From Nostoc sp. HK-01 (GTDB lineage: Bacteria > Cyanobacteriota > Cyanobacteriia > Cyanobacteriales > Nostocaceae): a stretch of DNA of 64,000 bases. How positions within the stretch are numbered: position 1 is the first letter of the stretch; every line of letters begins with the position of its first letter. This document shows positions 55,403 through 63,228 of the stretch, in pieces. A model generated the notes under the pieces. That model saw only the letters and a list, made by a program, of their open reading frames with translations. It searched no databases and had not been told where the DNA came from. The stretch covers positions 3,661,501 through 3,725,500 of the forward strand of contig AP018318.1 of assembly GCA_003990705.1 (NCBI GenBank). Reading direction: 5' to 3'. Both the position numbers and the translations under genes were made by a program.

Positions 55403-57565
55403 TTATTTTTTGCAACCAATGTTTTTATTTAAATCTCGGATATCTAATCTAACTCTGCGATCGTCATTACCACTAATAATTAAAATTTGATTTTTAACTA
55501 CCTTAATATCCACGCTATTAAATCTTTGTCTTTCCGAACGTATAAGTTGACCAACTACCGAAGCTCGTTTACCTTGTGTAGTTAATGGCCATAACATCAC
55601 TCGATTATCATCACCACCACTAACTAAATAACAACCATCTCGACTCAAAGCAACTGACCTAACAGCTTTACCACTGTGACCATCAGACCATTTATCTAAA
55701 ACTTGACATTGACTGTTATTTTTAATTAGACATTGCTGCATATTCCATAAAGTAATTTGTCCCATATTATCTGCTGTTGCTAATAAACTTGGTTTATATT
55801 CTGCACTATCTACGCTGACAATATAATCATTTTGACTTCCAGGCGGACTATAGGGAACTTTCCATAGTTTGTTTTGGGAAAAATTCCAGATATCTAAGTT
55901 ATTGTATCTGCCCACAATTACTAAATTTTGCTTATCTTGTCCAGCTAAAGCCAAACTATATACAGGAAAATTTACATTTATTGTCTTGATAGGTTCTTTT
56001 AAAGTTACTTCATCATTTAGAAGCGCACTATTAATATCCCATTGCAGAACTAAACCACTACCATGACCACTAAATAAAAAGTGTGAGTCTTGGCTAAATT
56101 CTAAACCTAAAACCCGGTCTGCTTTATCATACAAAAAAGTAACTTCTGGTTTTTTTGTACCACCTAGCACATCCCAAATTTGAATTTCGCCATTTTCTAA
56201 ACCAGCAGCTACTACGTCATTATCTACAGGTTTATAGCGTACTACTCGAACAGATTTGCCTATATTTTTAGCCATTCTCCCATTATCTTGATTAACCAAA
56301 GGGTTAGTAAAACCAGCGAGATTCCATCTAATAATACTTTGGTCTTGAGAACTGCTAACAGCGCGATCGCCTACTCCATTAAACTGCACAAATGTCACAG
56401 CGCGACGATGTCCAAAAAATGGGTTATTGGGATTGAGCCATGATAAAAACCAGAGTATATATAACAGCAAAATTCCTAATCCCATCTGTAGACAAGGATG
56501 TAAAATAGGATGAAGAATTAGTTGTAAATATTGATTTTCGTTATTAATATTTACGCGGGTATCTGATACAATAGCCTTGATTTTAAATGCTATTTTTTGC
56601 TGAAAACCTAACCACCTGCGCCGCTTACTGACTAATAGTTGTAAATTATTACTTTCTCCTGGGTTTAATTCTATAAATTCTGGTTGAACTTCCCAAAAAC
56701 ATTTACGCTTGCCTTCCGAGTCTTCTTTGACTTCAATACTTAACTTTTGAGTCAAATTACTATGATTTTGGCATTCAAGTTGGTAAGTTGCCGAATTAAC
56801 TCTCAACTGGGGTAGCCAAGGACGAGATGCAGGTATGTGTTGTTTTTCTGGAGTGCATTGAAAGTCAATCAATCCGGCTGGATTAACATTAATTATGCCT
56901 TCTCGACTACTAGATGGAAGTCCATTAGTATAAGTAGCTTCAATAGTAAAAGGATAAGATCGACTGGGAACTTCTTCAGCAATTGGTAATTGACATAAAA
57001 ACGAAGTTTCTGTTTTAGTTCCTGGCGCAACTGGTAATAGTTTTTCATCGCCATTAATAAACCATTGAAGCTTGAGTCCAATCGGTTTTAAAGAAACGGT
57101 TGCAGGTAATTGACTAGGATTAAAAACCCGCACAGGAATTTCAATTAATCCCTGTGGTTGAGTTGTAAATTCTCGTATTGGTAACTCAACCTGCATCGGT
57201 ACAGCACCAACGCCTGCTTCAACTATTAACCGCAGTAATTGTCTATCTTCATCTCGCAATTCCAGCGAAAAAATTCGCACTATCAGGTTCATTTTGCCGA
57301 TAAAACCGGCAACAGGAGTATTAATGATTGTTACTGCAAATTTCGTACTATCACCAGGCGGATTTTTCGCACTAACTGCTGGTGTAATTGTGTACCAATT
57401 AGACCCTAAACTTTCGCTACCACCAGCCGCAATTATTTCGAGTTGAAAAGAAGCAAATTGATTACTTTCATTAACTACAGTCACTTCAAAAGAAGCTGGC
57501 GAACCACCTGGTTGAAAATTCAATACTTGAGTAGAAATTTTAGTATTAACTAGATTAACTGCCAT
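55403..57565 (-). CDS. Membrane Ig-like protein with C-terminal WD40 propeller, injection-system operon
   Basis: This 720-residue protein has an N-terminal region of Ig-like beta domains (about 1-345: STQVLNFQPGGSPASFEVTV, VQPEFIELNPGESNNLQLLV), one hydrophobic helix (about 360-380, GLGILLLYILWFLSWL) and a C-terminal WD40 propeller of seven units, for example AVSSSQDQSIIRWNLAG, IQIWDVLGG and LVSGGDDNRVMLWPL. Topology puts the two halves on opposite sides of a membrane. It lies between the DUF4159-like gene and the winged-helix Ig gene on the same strand. A propeller fused to an Ig-repeat anchor in a contractile-injection operon is a good candidate for docking the machine at a membrane. No family name comes to mind. 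Confidence 0.75.
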   Translation of the reverse strand: MAVNLVNTKISTQVLNFQPGGSPASFEVTVVNESNQFASFQLEIIAAGGSESLGSNWYTITPAVSAKNPPGDSTKFAVTIINTPVAGFIGKMNLIVRIFSLELRDEDRQLLRLIVEAGVGAVPMQVELPIREFTTQPQGLIEIPVRVFNPSQLPATVSLKPIGLKLQWFINGDEKLLPVAPGTKTETSFLCQLPIAEEVPSRSYPFTIEATYTNGLPSSSREGIINVNPAGLIDFQCTPEKQHIPASRPWLPQLRVNSATYQLECQNHSNLTQKLSIEVKEDSEGKRKCFWEVQPEFIELNPGESNNLQLLVSKRRRWLGFQQKIAFKIKAIVSDTRVNINNENQYLQLILHPILHPCLQMGLGILLLYILWFLSWLNPNNPFFGHRRAVTFVQFNGVGDRAVSSSQDQSIIRWNLAGFTNPLVNQDNGRMAKNIGKSVRVVRYKPVDNDVVAAGLENGEIQIWDVLGGTKKPEVTFLYDKADRVLGLEFSQDSHFLFSGHGSGLVLQWDINSALLNDEVTLKEPIKTINVNFPVYSLALAGQDKQNLVIVGRYNNLDIWNFSQNKLWKVPYSPPGSQNDYIVSVDSAEYKPSLLATADNMGQITLWNMQQCLIKNNSQCQVLDKWSDGHSGKAVRSVALSRDGCYLVSGGDDNRVMLWPLTTQGKRASVVGQLIRSERQRFNSVDIKVVKNQILIISGNDDRRVRLDIRDLNKNIGCKK

Positions 57566-57573
57566 AGAAAAAA

Positions 57574-57597
57574 GTTAAAAGTAAAAAGGTAAAAATC
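57574..57597. repeat. AAAGTAAAAAGGTAAAA heptamer repeat, second copy
   Basis: TTAAAAGTAAAAAGGTAAAA, the same heptamers as at 55341-55372. It is directly upstream of the WD40 gene's start codon. Confidence 0.6.
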
Positions 57598-57602
57598 AAG
57601 AA

Positions 57603-58835
57603 TTATTCTAATTTGTTGAAAATATTTTTTAAAGCATCAGGTTTAGTTGAGACAGGTGTAGCAGTTTGTTGTCTTAATTGCGTCATTCGCTTTCTATTCC
57701 AAGCAAAATTGAGAATATTAATGCCTAACTCTTGGGCGGTGCGAATCGTTTCTCGTGTTAAAGTTAACTTTTCATCTAATCCCCAAGCTATCGATAAATC
57801 ACCAATAACTAAAACAATGCCACCTGCCACTAAAATTTGCAGAGGCTTTTGATTTATAGCTGGAAAAGCAGCAAATAAAAATGGCTGTGTCCGCAACAGA
57901 TGGTACCTATCAAGTCGGCGTAAATCTTCTAAAGGTGTGGCTAAACTTTCCGTAATTTCTAAAATACTTTCTAATCTATCAACAGCATCGGTAGGGGATT
58001 CAACTAATAAAACCCCGCCACTATCTAGATAGCTTTTGAGATTAGCTAATTCTTGCACATTTAAAATTAATGGTTCACTTCCAGTAATAAATAGCAAATC
58101 ATAATTAATTGCTATAGTTGGGTCTAAAAGCGGAAAATTTAAGCGGGTAATTTGTTCATCTCCTTGGAGAGTACAGGTCAGACTTTCGGTGTATCTTAAT
58201 AAAGAAGCGAGATTTGCAAAACTATTACCTTCCTTAGTTTCCTGCGTATCAAGATGCGCCACCCGTACCACCGCCGTAGGACGCGATCGCGCAATTTTTC
58301 GATAACGAAAATCTAAACTATTCAAACTAGGATAAAATACATCTTGGGGATTTTCTAAAGTTACTAATCCCGGTTGTAATAAAATTCGGCATAACTCCAC
58401 CTCAAAAGTATCAGGTGGTGTCGTTTTTTCATCAATCCGAAAAGTTTCTGTTTCAAATTCACTTACCTGTTTGCGTTGTAAAGTATCTGGGTCTACATAA
58501 CGCAAAACTAAATAAATTAATCTGGGTTTTTCTTCAGTAATATCAGCAGAGATATGAAAGTCGATCTGTTGCGGAACCACAATCGGATTCCCATTCACAT
58601 CAATGGCAATTCCTGGCTGAATTTGTAACCATCGTCCATCGTTATATTGTGATGGTACATCCTTCGGCGCAGGAATCAAACTCACACCTAAACCTTCAAC
58701 TATTCCCGGTTCATTCAACGACTGATAATGAATATTTTGCCGCTGACGGTGATAATCATGCGATCGCTTCCACCGTTCAGCGTTAATCAATAAACCATCT
58801 TGAATTTGTAGTCGTTCTAGGGGGTGAATTTCCAT
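57603..58835 (-). CDS. DUF4159-like protein of the injection-system operon
   Basis: This 410-residue protein has an N-terminal part common in contractile-injection loci (HPLERLQIQDGLLINAERWK, IVEGLGVSLIPAP, GRWLQIQPGIAIDVNGNPIV), resembling a baseplate or fibre-adaptor sequence. The C-terminal half (about 225-380) resembles the DUF4159/glutamine-amidotransferase-like fold: YDLLFITGSEPLIL, LKSYLDSGGVLLVE. A short basic tail follows. It is between the gpI-like gene and the WD40 protein. Its role is unknown; a co-conserved structural role is likely from context. Confidence 0.75.
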   Translation of the reverse strand: MEIHPLERLQIQDGLLINAERWKRSHDYHRQRQNIHYQSLNEPGIVEGLGVSLIPAPKDVPSQYNDGRWLQIQPGIAIDVNGNPIVVPQQIDFHISADITEEKPRLIYLVLRYVDPDTLQRKQVSEFETETFRIDEKTTPPDTFEVELCRILLQPGLVTLENPQDVFYPSLNSLDFRYRKIARSRPTAVVRVAHLDTQETKEGNSFANLASLLRYTESLTCTLQGDEQITRLNFPLLDPTIAINYDLLFITGSEPLILNVQELANLKSYLDSGGVLLVESPTDAVDRLESILEITESLATPLEDLRRLDRYHLLRTQPFLFAAFPAINQKPLQILVAGGIVLVIGDLSIAWGLDEKLTLTRETIRTAQELGINILNFAWNRKRMTQLRQQTATPVSTKPDALKNIFNKLE

Positions 58836-58920
58836 GATATGAAGTGTGAAGTGTGAAGTATGAAATTTTATTCTTTAGAGGTTGTTTGAAAAGTATTTTT
58901 ATTAACATAATAAATTTTAA

Positions 58921-59013
58921 AAACCTAACCCCCCTACCCCCCTTCCCTACGAGGGAATGGGGAGGGTAAAAGCCTCTCTCCGCGTCGGGGAGAGGTTTGG
59001 AGAGGGGTTTTTA
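58921..59013. repeat. CCCCCTACCCCCC hairpin repeat
   Basis: AACCTAACCCCCCTACCCCC is followed by CCCTACGAGGGAATGGGGAGGG and CCTCTCTCCGCGTCGGGGAGAGG, giving two hairpins. It is a dispersed intergenic repeat of cyanobacteria. It splits the baseplate genes from the downstream membrane genes, so may also influence transcription. Confidence 0.7.
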
Positions 59014-59054
59014 CTATCCTTATCGACTTTTCAAACATACTCTTATCCTTTTGA

Positions 59055-60101
59055 CTATTGACCATTGACTAATGACTCATCTACATAAAGTTCGTAAGTA
59101 CAAAATGCAGGTTTTTCTTGCTCAATAATGTGTCGCACTAATTGTTCATCTACCTGATTTGGGCGTTGAGGACGTAGGCGGACGATAAAATGATACGGAC
59201 GACCACCGCCAATCATCGCATCTTCGCCTAGACGTGTATTTCCTAAAACAAAACCTTCACCGCGAATTTCTTCAATACAAATATGTTTATCAACTTCTCT
59301 AGTAATATGTTCATCTAAAGGTAAATCTGTATAAAGATGTATATATAAACGCAAACCTCTACGTGTTCCCCGCCAGCGATAAAGTTCAACCGCAGAACGA
59401 ATTAAATAACGTTGTCGTTCTAGCGTCCAACGGCGGTCAATCGGCCAAGCTACCCAGTGAGCGAGAAAAGGTAACAATGTCTGCGGTGCGGTCATTGGGT
59501 CTAGATAAGCCCACAACACATCCAGCGTTTGCACTGACGGTTCAAAAGCCTGTTCAAAAATTTTCAAGAAGCGACCAATAAAATCAACTTCTCGATAAAC
59601 CGCAGGTAAAAACTTGGGATAGAGACTACGGGGACGGACATATAAATTCAAACCAGCCGTTTCAACTAACTGTCTACCAGTACCCTCCTCGGTGTAATTA
59701 ACATGAATGCGACTGTGATAATCCAACACCAAAGATTGACCAGCCGCCAATGCAGGAGTTTCAAAAAAATCGGCGGGAAGTTGGAAATATAACACCACAT
59801 CCATTCGCGATCGCGGCGCAAGTTCATAACCCTCCATCCCAATGCGACACCACTCAGCCGGGAAATTCCCCTCCACCCCCACATTCAACCGCAACATCCG
59901 ACTACCCAAGTTTTCCAGTTGCAAAACTATCTCACTCGGTTCCGGCGGATGTATCACCAAATCACACCCAGCACGTACCGTCGTTTGGCTACTAAGTGCT
60001 ATTTGCGAAAAATCATCTGCACCCTTACCCACCGCCGACGTTTGAATCGCGTTAGGTAATTGCATTGAAGTTAATTGCAAGTGCAGAATTTGACTACTCA
60101 T
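59055..60101 (-). CDS. gpI-like phage tail / baseplate protein (contractile injection system)
   Basis: From the ATG at 60101 this 348-residue protein starts MSSQILHLQLTSMQL. The longer frame from 60215 would overlap the gpJ gene and reads a CGCAAAGG repeat, so the start at 60101 is better. An N-terminal beta-domain (about 25-145) precedes the recognisable tail part: YPKFLPAVYREVDFIGRFLK, YLDPMTAPQTLLPFLAHWVA, LERQRYLIRSAVELYRWRGT. This is the tail-protein-I pattern found in Afp12-type baseplate wedge components. It acts with the gp25 and gpJ proteins. The last residues (DESLVNGQ) and stop are encoded by a TGACCATTGACTAATGA heptamer repeat. Confidence 0.88.
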   Translation of the reverse strand: MSSQILHLQLTSMQLPNAIQTSAVGKGADDFSQIALSSQTTVRAGCDLVIHPPEPSEIVLQLENLGSRMLRLNVGVEGNFPAEWCRIGMEGYELAPRSRMDVVLYFQLPADFFETPALAAGQSLVLDYHSRIHVNYTEEGTGRQLVETAGLNLYVRPRSLYPKFLPAVYREVDFIGRFLKIFEQAFEPSVQTLDVLWAYLDPMTAPQTLLPFLAHWVAWPIDRRWTLERQRYLIRSAVELYRWRGTRRGLRLYIHLYTDLPLDEHITREVDKHICIEEIRGEGFVLGNTRLGEDAMIGGGRPYHFIVRLRPQRPNQVDEQLVRHIIEQEKPAFCTYELYVDESLVNGQ

Positions 60102-60157
60102 ATCTTTCTTTGCGCCTTTGCGCCTTTGCGCGAGATAAAAAATATCTATGCAAGAGG

Positions 60158-62323
60158 TTACTGAATTAAATTGACCACATGGCCAGAACGCAAACGCGTA
60201 TTTTGCCAAGAACAAATCAAACCCAACGCCCCCGGATCAATCACTGGATTTTGGGGAAGCGATCGCACCCAAGTTGAACCCACATAGCGCAGTTCAAACA
60301 GCTGCACTACCCCCAAATACCGCACCGCTGGAAATTGCTGAAACAAATTGACAATATCCGAAGGGTAAACAGGTCTACCAAACGGCCAGCCTCTCCCATC
60401 TTGTCCCCCCGTAATCGGATTCAAAAACCGATACAACGCCACCCGTAACTTACCGAGAATTTCTTGCTGGGCAGCGGGATGGTTGTATTCCCTCTCCAGC
60501 GCAACTTCTGTTTGCACAGCTACGCCCACATATTCCGGTGCTTGCAATTTAACCTGTATTCCTAGTAACCTCCGTTCATCTAAATAAGCAATAATTTGGT
60601 CACGCAATTGCGGGCTGAGGCTGAATAATTCTGGTTCGATACCTTCACCACGATGAATTGCATCTGTATTCGCCGCCGGAACAACCAATAATTTGATAGT
60701 TCCAGCTTCTTGCGTAGTTGTTGGTGGTAAGCACCGCACCCGCGTCACCGCACCACCGCCAGCCTGTAGCGTCAGCACTTCAAAATCTTCAGGAGTCACC
60801 GCGCGATCGCGGGTTCGCAACATCGCCGGAACCCGAATCACCGCATCTTCCAAAGATTCTGCATCAGAACCGTTACGCGCGGGTGTATGGTTAATCAACC
60901 TCGCCACATAAGGAATCGCATTTTTTGCTACGGTAATCGTCCCGCGTTGCACATTTCCCTTACGCCCTCCACCCGTGCGGTATGCAACCATGCGAATTAC
61001 CGACCCACGCGGCGGAACAGCCCCATATTGCCTTTCTAGTTCCTGAATGTTGGCAAAATTCCCCACCCCTCGCCTAAATTCCGTCTGTTGCTGGAGTTGG
61101 GCTGGTTCTCGAATCACCGGGCCAAACTGTACCGTCCCGGTGCGCGAATCGATGGTGTAATGCAAATCTTGAGGAAGAGAATTGGCAAAATCGCTGACTT
61201 CATACCACCGTTGAGGAATTCCCCCTGGTGGCGAAATGATCAAATATTCATCTTCCCGACGGTTCAACACCGGAACTCCCTGTAATTGAAATGTTTGTCC
61301 CGGTGTACCGTCGCTTTCCCCTAAAATTTCATTGCGAATCAATTCACTTTGACTCGCGCCCACAGTTCCGCCAATGGATCTAACAGCCAAACCAATCATA
61401 CGCGGCGCACTGCTATATCCTGGTTGATTTGGTTGTGGCGCAGTATAAACACAACGCAACCAGCGTCCTTGATAGGCGGTGAAAGTCGTCACAGGCCAAG
61501 ATTGCGGTAAATGCAGGACTATATCTGCACCTTGCAGGGGATTAATCCCTTGGGTTAGCAATTCGCTGAAACTAAAACCCTTGGTGCTGTCGTCCGATTC
61601 TTGCAGTAGTATCGCTTCCCATTCCACCCCGTTCCAAGCTTCCCAACGGCGCGGCGGAATGTCAGGGTTAATCCCGGTGGCGGTGGCGGCTTCTCCTTTT
61701 AATTGCAGCGCGAGAACATTCCCTTCACACTGAGATTCCCCATCAATCACTAAATAAAAACTGTTTCCTGGTTGGGGTTGTTCTTCAAACAGTGCCAATT
61801 CTCTACCATACCACTCACCATCAGAGCGCATCGTCCATAAATTAGTAAAGCGATCGCGCAAAATTTCTGGTTTTTGATCAGCAGTGGGACAGGTGAGAAA
61901 GTGGCGAATTTGCGGTTTATCAATAATTAAAGGACGATCCGTAGTGAATGCGATCGCCTCTTCTGTTTCCGTGCGAATTGTCGCCACCTCCACCCCAGGC
62001 GGAATCGTGTAAGTGTCAGGTAAAGCCGCACTGAGATAAAAAGTAATATCCGCCACCGCAGGCGCAGGTGCTTGCAACCTCACACCCAATAACTCTAAAA
62101 AAGTAATGTAATTGCGCTTTGGTACTTCATTGAACCGCAGCAACATTTGGTCAGTTAACCAAGCAAATAGCTCAATTAACGTGATACCTGGGTCACTGGG
62201 GTTATAATTCGTCCATTCTGGACAATAGCGGGGAATCCGCAGAATACACTCATCAACTAAATCTTTAAAAGTGCGATCGTCTAGATTAGACTTGGGTAAT
62301 TTTGGTAAAAAATCAAATTCCAC
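60158..62323 (-). CDS. gpJ-like baseplate assembly protein (contractile injection system)
   Basis: This 721-residue protein matches the putative baseplate J family. The N-terminus is diagnostic: EWTNYNPSDPGITLIELFAW, LTDQMLLRFNEVPKRNY, FLELLGVRLQAPAPAV. The middle includes FQLQGVPVLNRREDEYLIIS, and the later part VTPEDFEVLTLQAGGGAVTR, then the J core YPSDIVNLFQQFPAVRYLG. In contractile systems this forms the wedge ring with gp25. The start is GTG at 62323, without a strong ribosome-binding site. It is preceded by the gp25 gene and followed by the gpI gene. No membrane segment. Confidence 0.9.
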   Translation of the reverse strand: MEFDFLPKLPKSNLDDRTFKDLVDECILRIPRYCPEWTNYNPSDPGITLIELFAWLTDQMLLRFNEVPKRNYITFLELLGVRLQAPAPAVADITFYLSAALPDTYTIPPGVEVATIRTETEEAIAFTTDRPLIIDKPQIRHFLTCPTADQKPEILRDRFTNLWTMRSDGEWYGRELALFEEQPQPGNSFYLVIDGESQCEGNVLALQLKGEAATATGINPDIPPRRWEAWNGVEWEAILLQESDDSTKGFSFSELLTQGINPLQGADIVLHLPQSWPVTTFTAYQGRWLRCVYTAPQPNQPGYSSAPRMIGLAVRSIGGTVGASQSELIRNEILGESDGTPGQTFQLQGVPVLNRREDEYLIISPPGGIPQRWYEVSDFANSLPQDLHYTIDSRTGTVQFGPVIREPAQLQQQTEFRRGVGNFANIQELERQYGAVPPRGSVIRMVAYRTGGGRKGNVQRGTITVAKNAIPYVARLINHTPARNGSDAESLEDAVIRVPAMLRTRDRAVTPEDFEVLTLQAGGGAVTRVRCLPPTTTQEAGTIKLLVVPAANTDAIHRGEGIEPELFSLSPQLRDQIIAYLDERRLLGIQVKLQAPEYVGVAVQTEVALEREYNHPAAQQEILGKLRVALYRFLNPITGGQDGRGWPFGRPVYPSDIVNLFQQFPAVRYLGVVQLFELRYVGSTWVRSLPQNPVIDPGALGLICSWQNTRLRSGHVVNLIQ

Positions 62324-62363
62324 AATATTAATAAAAGTGTTGAGTGATATTAGTTAAAGTTTT

Positions 62364-62439
62364 GATCCCCCCTAGCCCCCCTTAAAAAGGGGGGAATTTT
62401 TCTTCAAGTCCCCCTTTTGAAGGGGGATTTAGGGGGATC
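62364..62439. repeat. GATCCCCC inverted-repeat element, copy 2
   Basis: GATCCCCCCTAGCCCCCC at the left and GGGGGATTTAGGGGGATC at the right with inner CCCCTTAAAAAGGGGG hairpins. Same family as 43897-43981, with a shorter centre. Confidence 0.8.
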
Positions 62440-62478
62440 TTCATTGACATATAAAACACACAAATGACCATTGACCAT

Positions 62479-62880
62479 TTATTGCCCATTCAAATAAAAC
62501 GGAAATACTAAACTCCGCGAATCATGGCTATCTTTAGGATGATATTCAATCACAATATCTACACGACCTCGCAGCGGATCGGGGTCAGCACGCACCGCAT
62601 CTAAAACAATGCGCGGTTCCCACATTTCCAAAGCTTCTTGGACGTGTAGACGCAAAAGTAATAAAGTTTGAGTGTTCATCGGTGCAAAAGTCAACTCCGA
62701 CAACCGCGAACCAAAGTTAGGACGATAGACACGTTCACCCAACTCAGTACGCAAAATCAGCATCATCGACTCTTCAATATTGCGATCGGCCTTACTAAGT
62801 TGCAGACCTCCTTGGACATTCACCCGTAACGGAAACGACCAGCCTGCACCCAGGTGTTGATTTTGATTGAGTTCTGGCAT
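62479..62880 (-). CDS. GPW/gp25-family baseplate protein (contractile injection system)
   Basis: This 133-residue protein is a short wedge component. Diagnostic segments are LGAGWSFPLRVNVQGGLQLS, SMMLILRTELGERVYRPNFG, SRLSELTFAPMN and the conserved WEPRIVLDAV in the second half, as in T4 gp25 and PVC/Afp9. It is the first gene of the minus-strand run and would form a heterodimer core with the gpJ protein. Its promoter should be in the divergent gap with the GAF gene. The last residues (FYLNGQ) are followed at once by the TGACCAT heptamers. Confidence 0.92.
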   Translation of the reverse strand: MPELNQNQHLGAGWSFPLRVNVQGGLQLSKADRNIEESMMLILRTELGERVYRPNFGSRLSELTFAPMNTQTLLLLRLHVQEALEMWEPRIVLDAVRADPDPLRGRVDIVIEYHPKDSHDSRSLVFPFYLNGQ

Positions 62881-63228
62881 GGTAGGTAAACAGTGATGAG
62901 CAGTCTACGCTACTTTATGCTGATCAACAAAACAAAAACCATTCGCCAAAAGTCGAGTTAACTTAAGCAGGAAAATTCAACCTATGTATATTTACTTAAT
63001 ATACAAAAATCAATGAATCTACGGTGAATTGTCTGAAATTATTCATTTATAATCGAGTTGCATCGCATATTATTTAAAATTTTAATTTTCAAAAATTAAA
63101 GCTGATACCTAACAATATGGTAGTTATCTGATGATGGATTTACTAACAATTAGTGACAAATGACCATCAATTAGGTATAAAAAACTGATGCTTTAGCAAA
63201 ATCAGCAATAAAATCAGGATGAGAGCAA
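62881..63228. other. Divergent intergenic region between baseplate operon and GAF gene
   Basis: About 348 bp, AT-rich. No gene or terminator was found. It should hold the promoter of the injection-system run and that of the GAF gene. A weak dyad around AAAATTTTAATTTTCAAAAATTA (about 63077-63098) is present, of uncertain meaning. Confidence 0.4.

Noticed and set aside
60102-60215. N-terminal extension of the gpI gene
   Set aside because: It overlaps the gpJ coding end and reads a CGCAAAGG repeat; the ATG at 60101 fits better.
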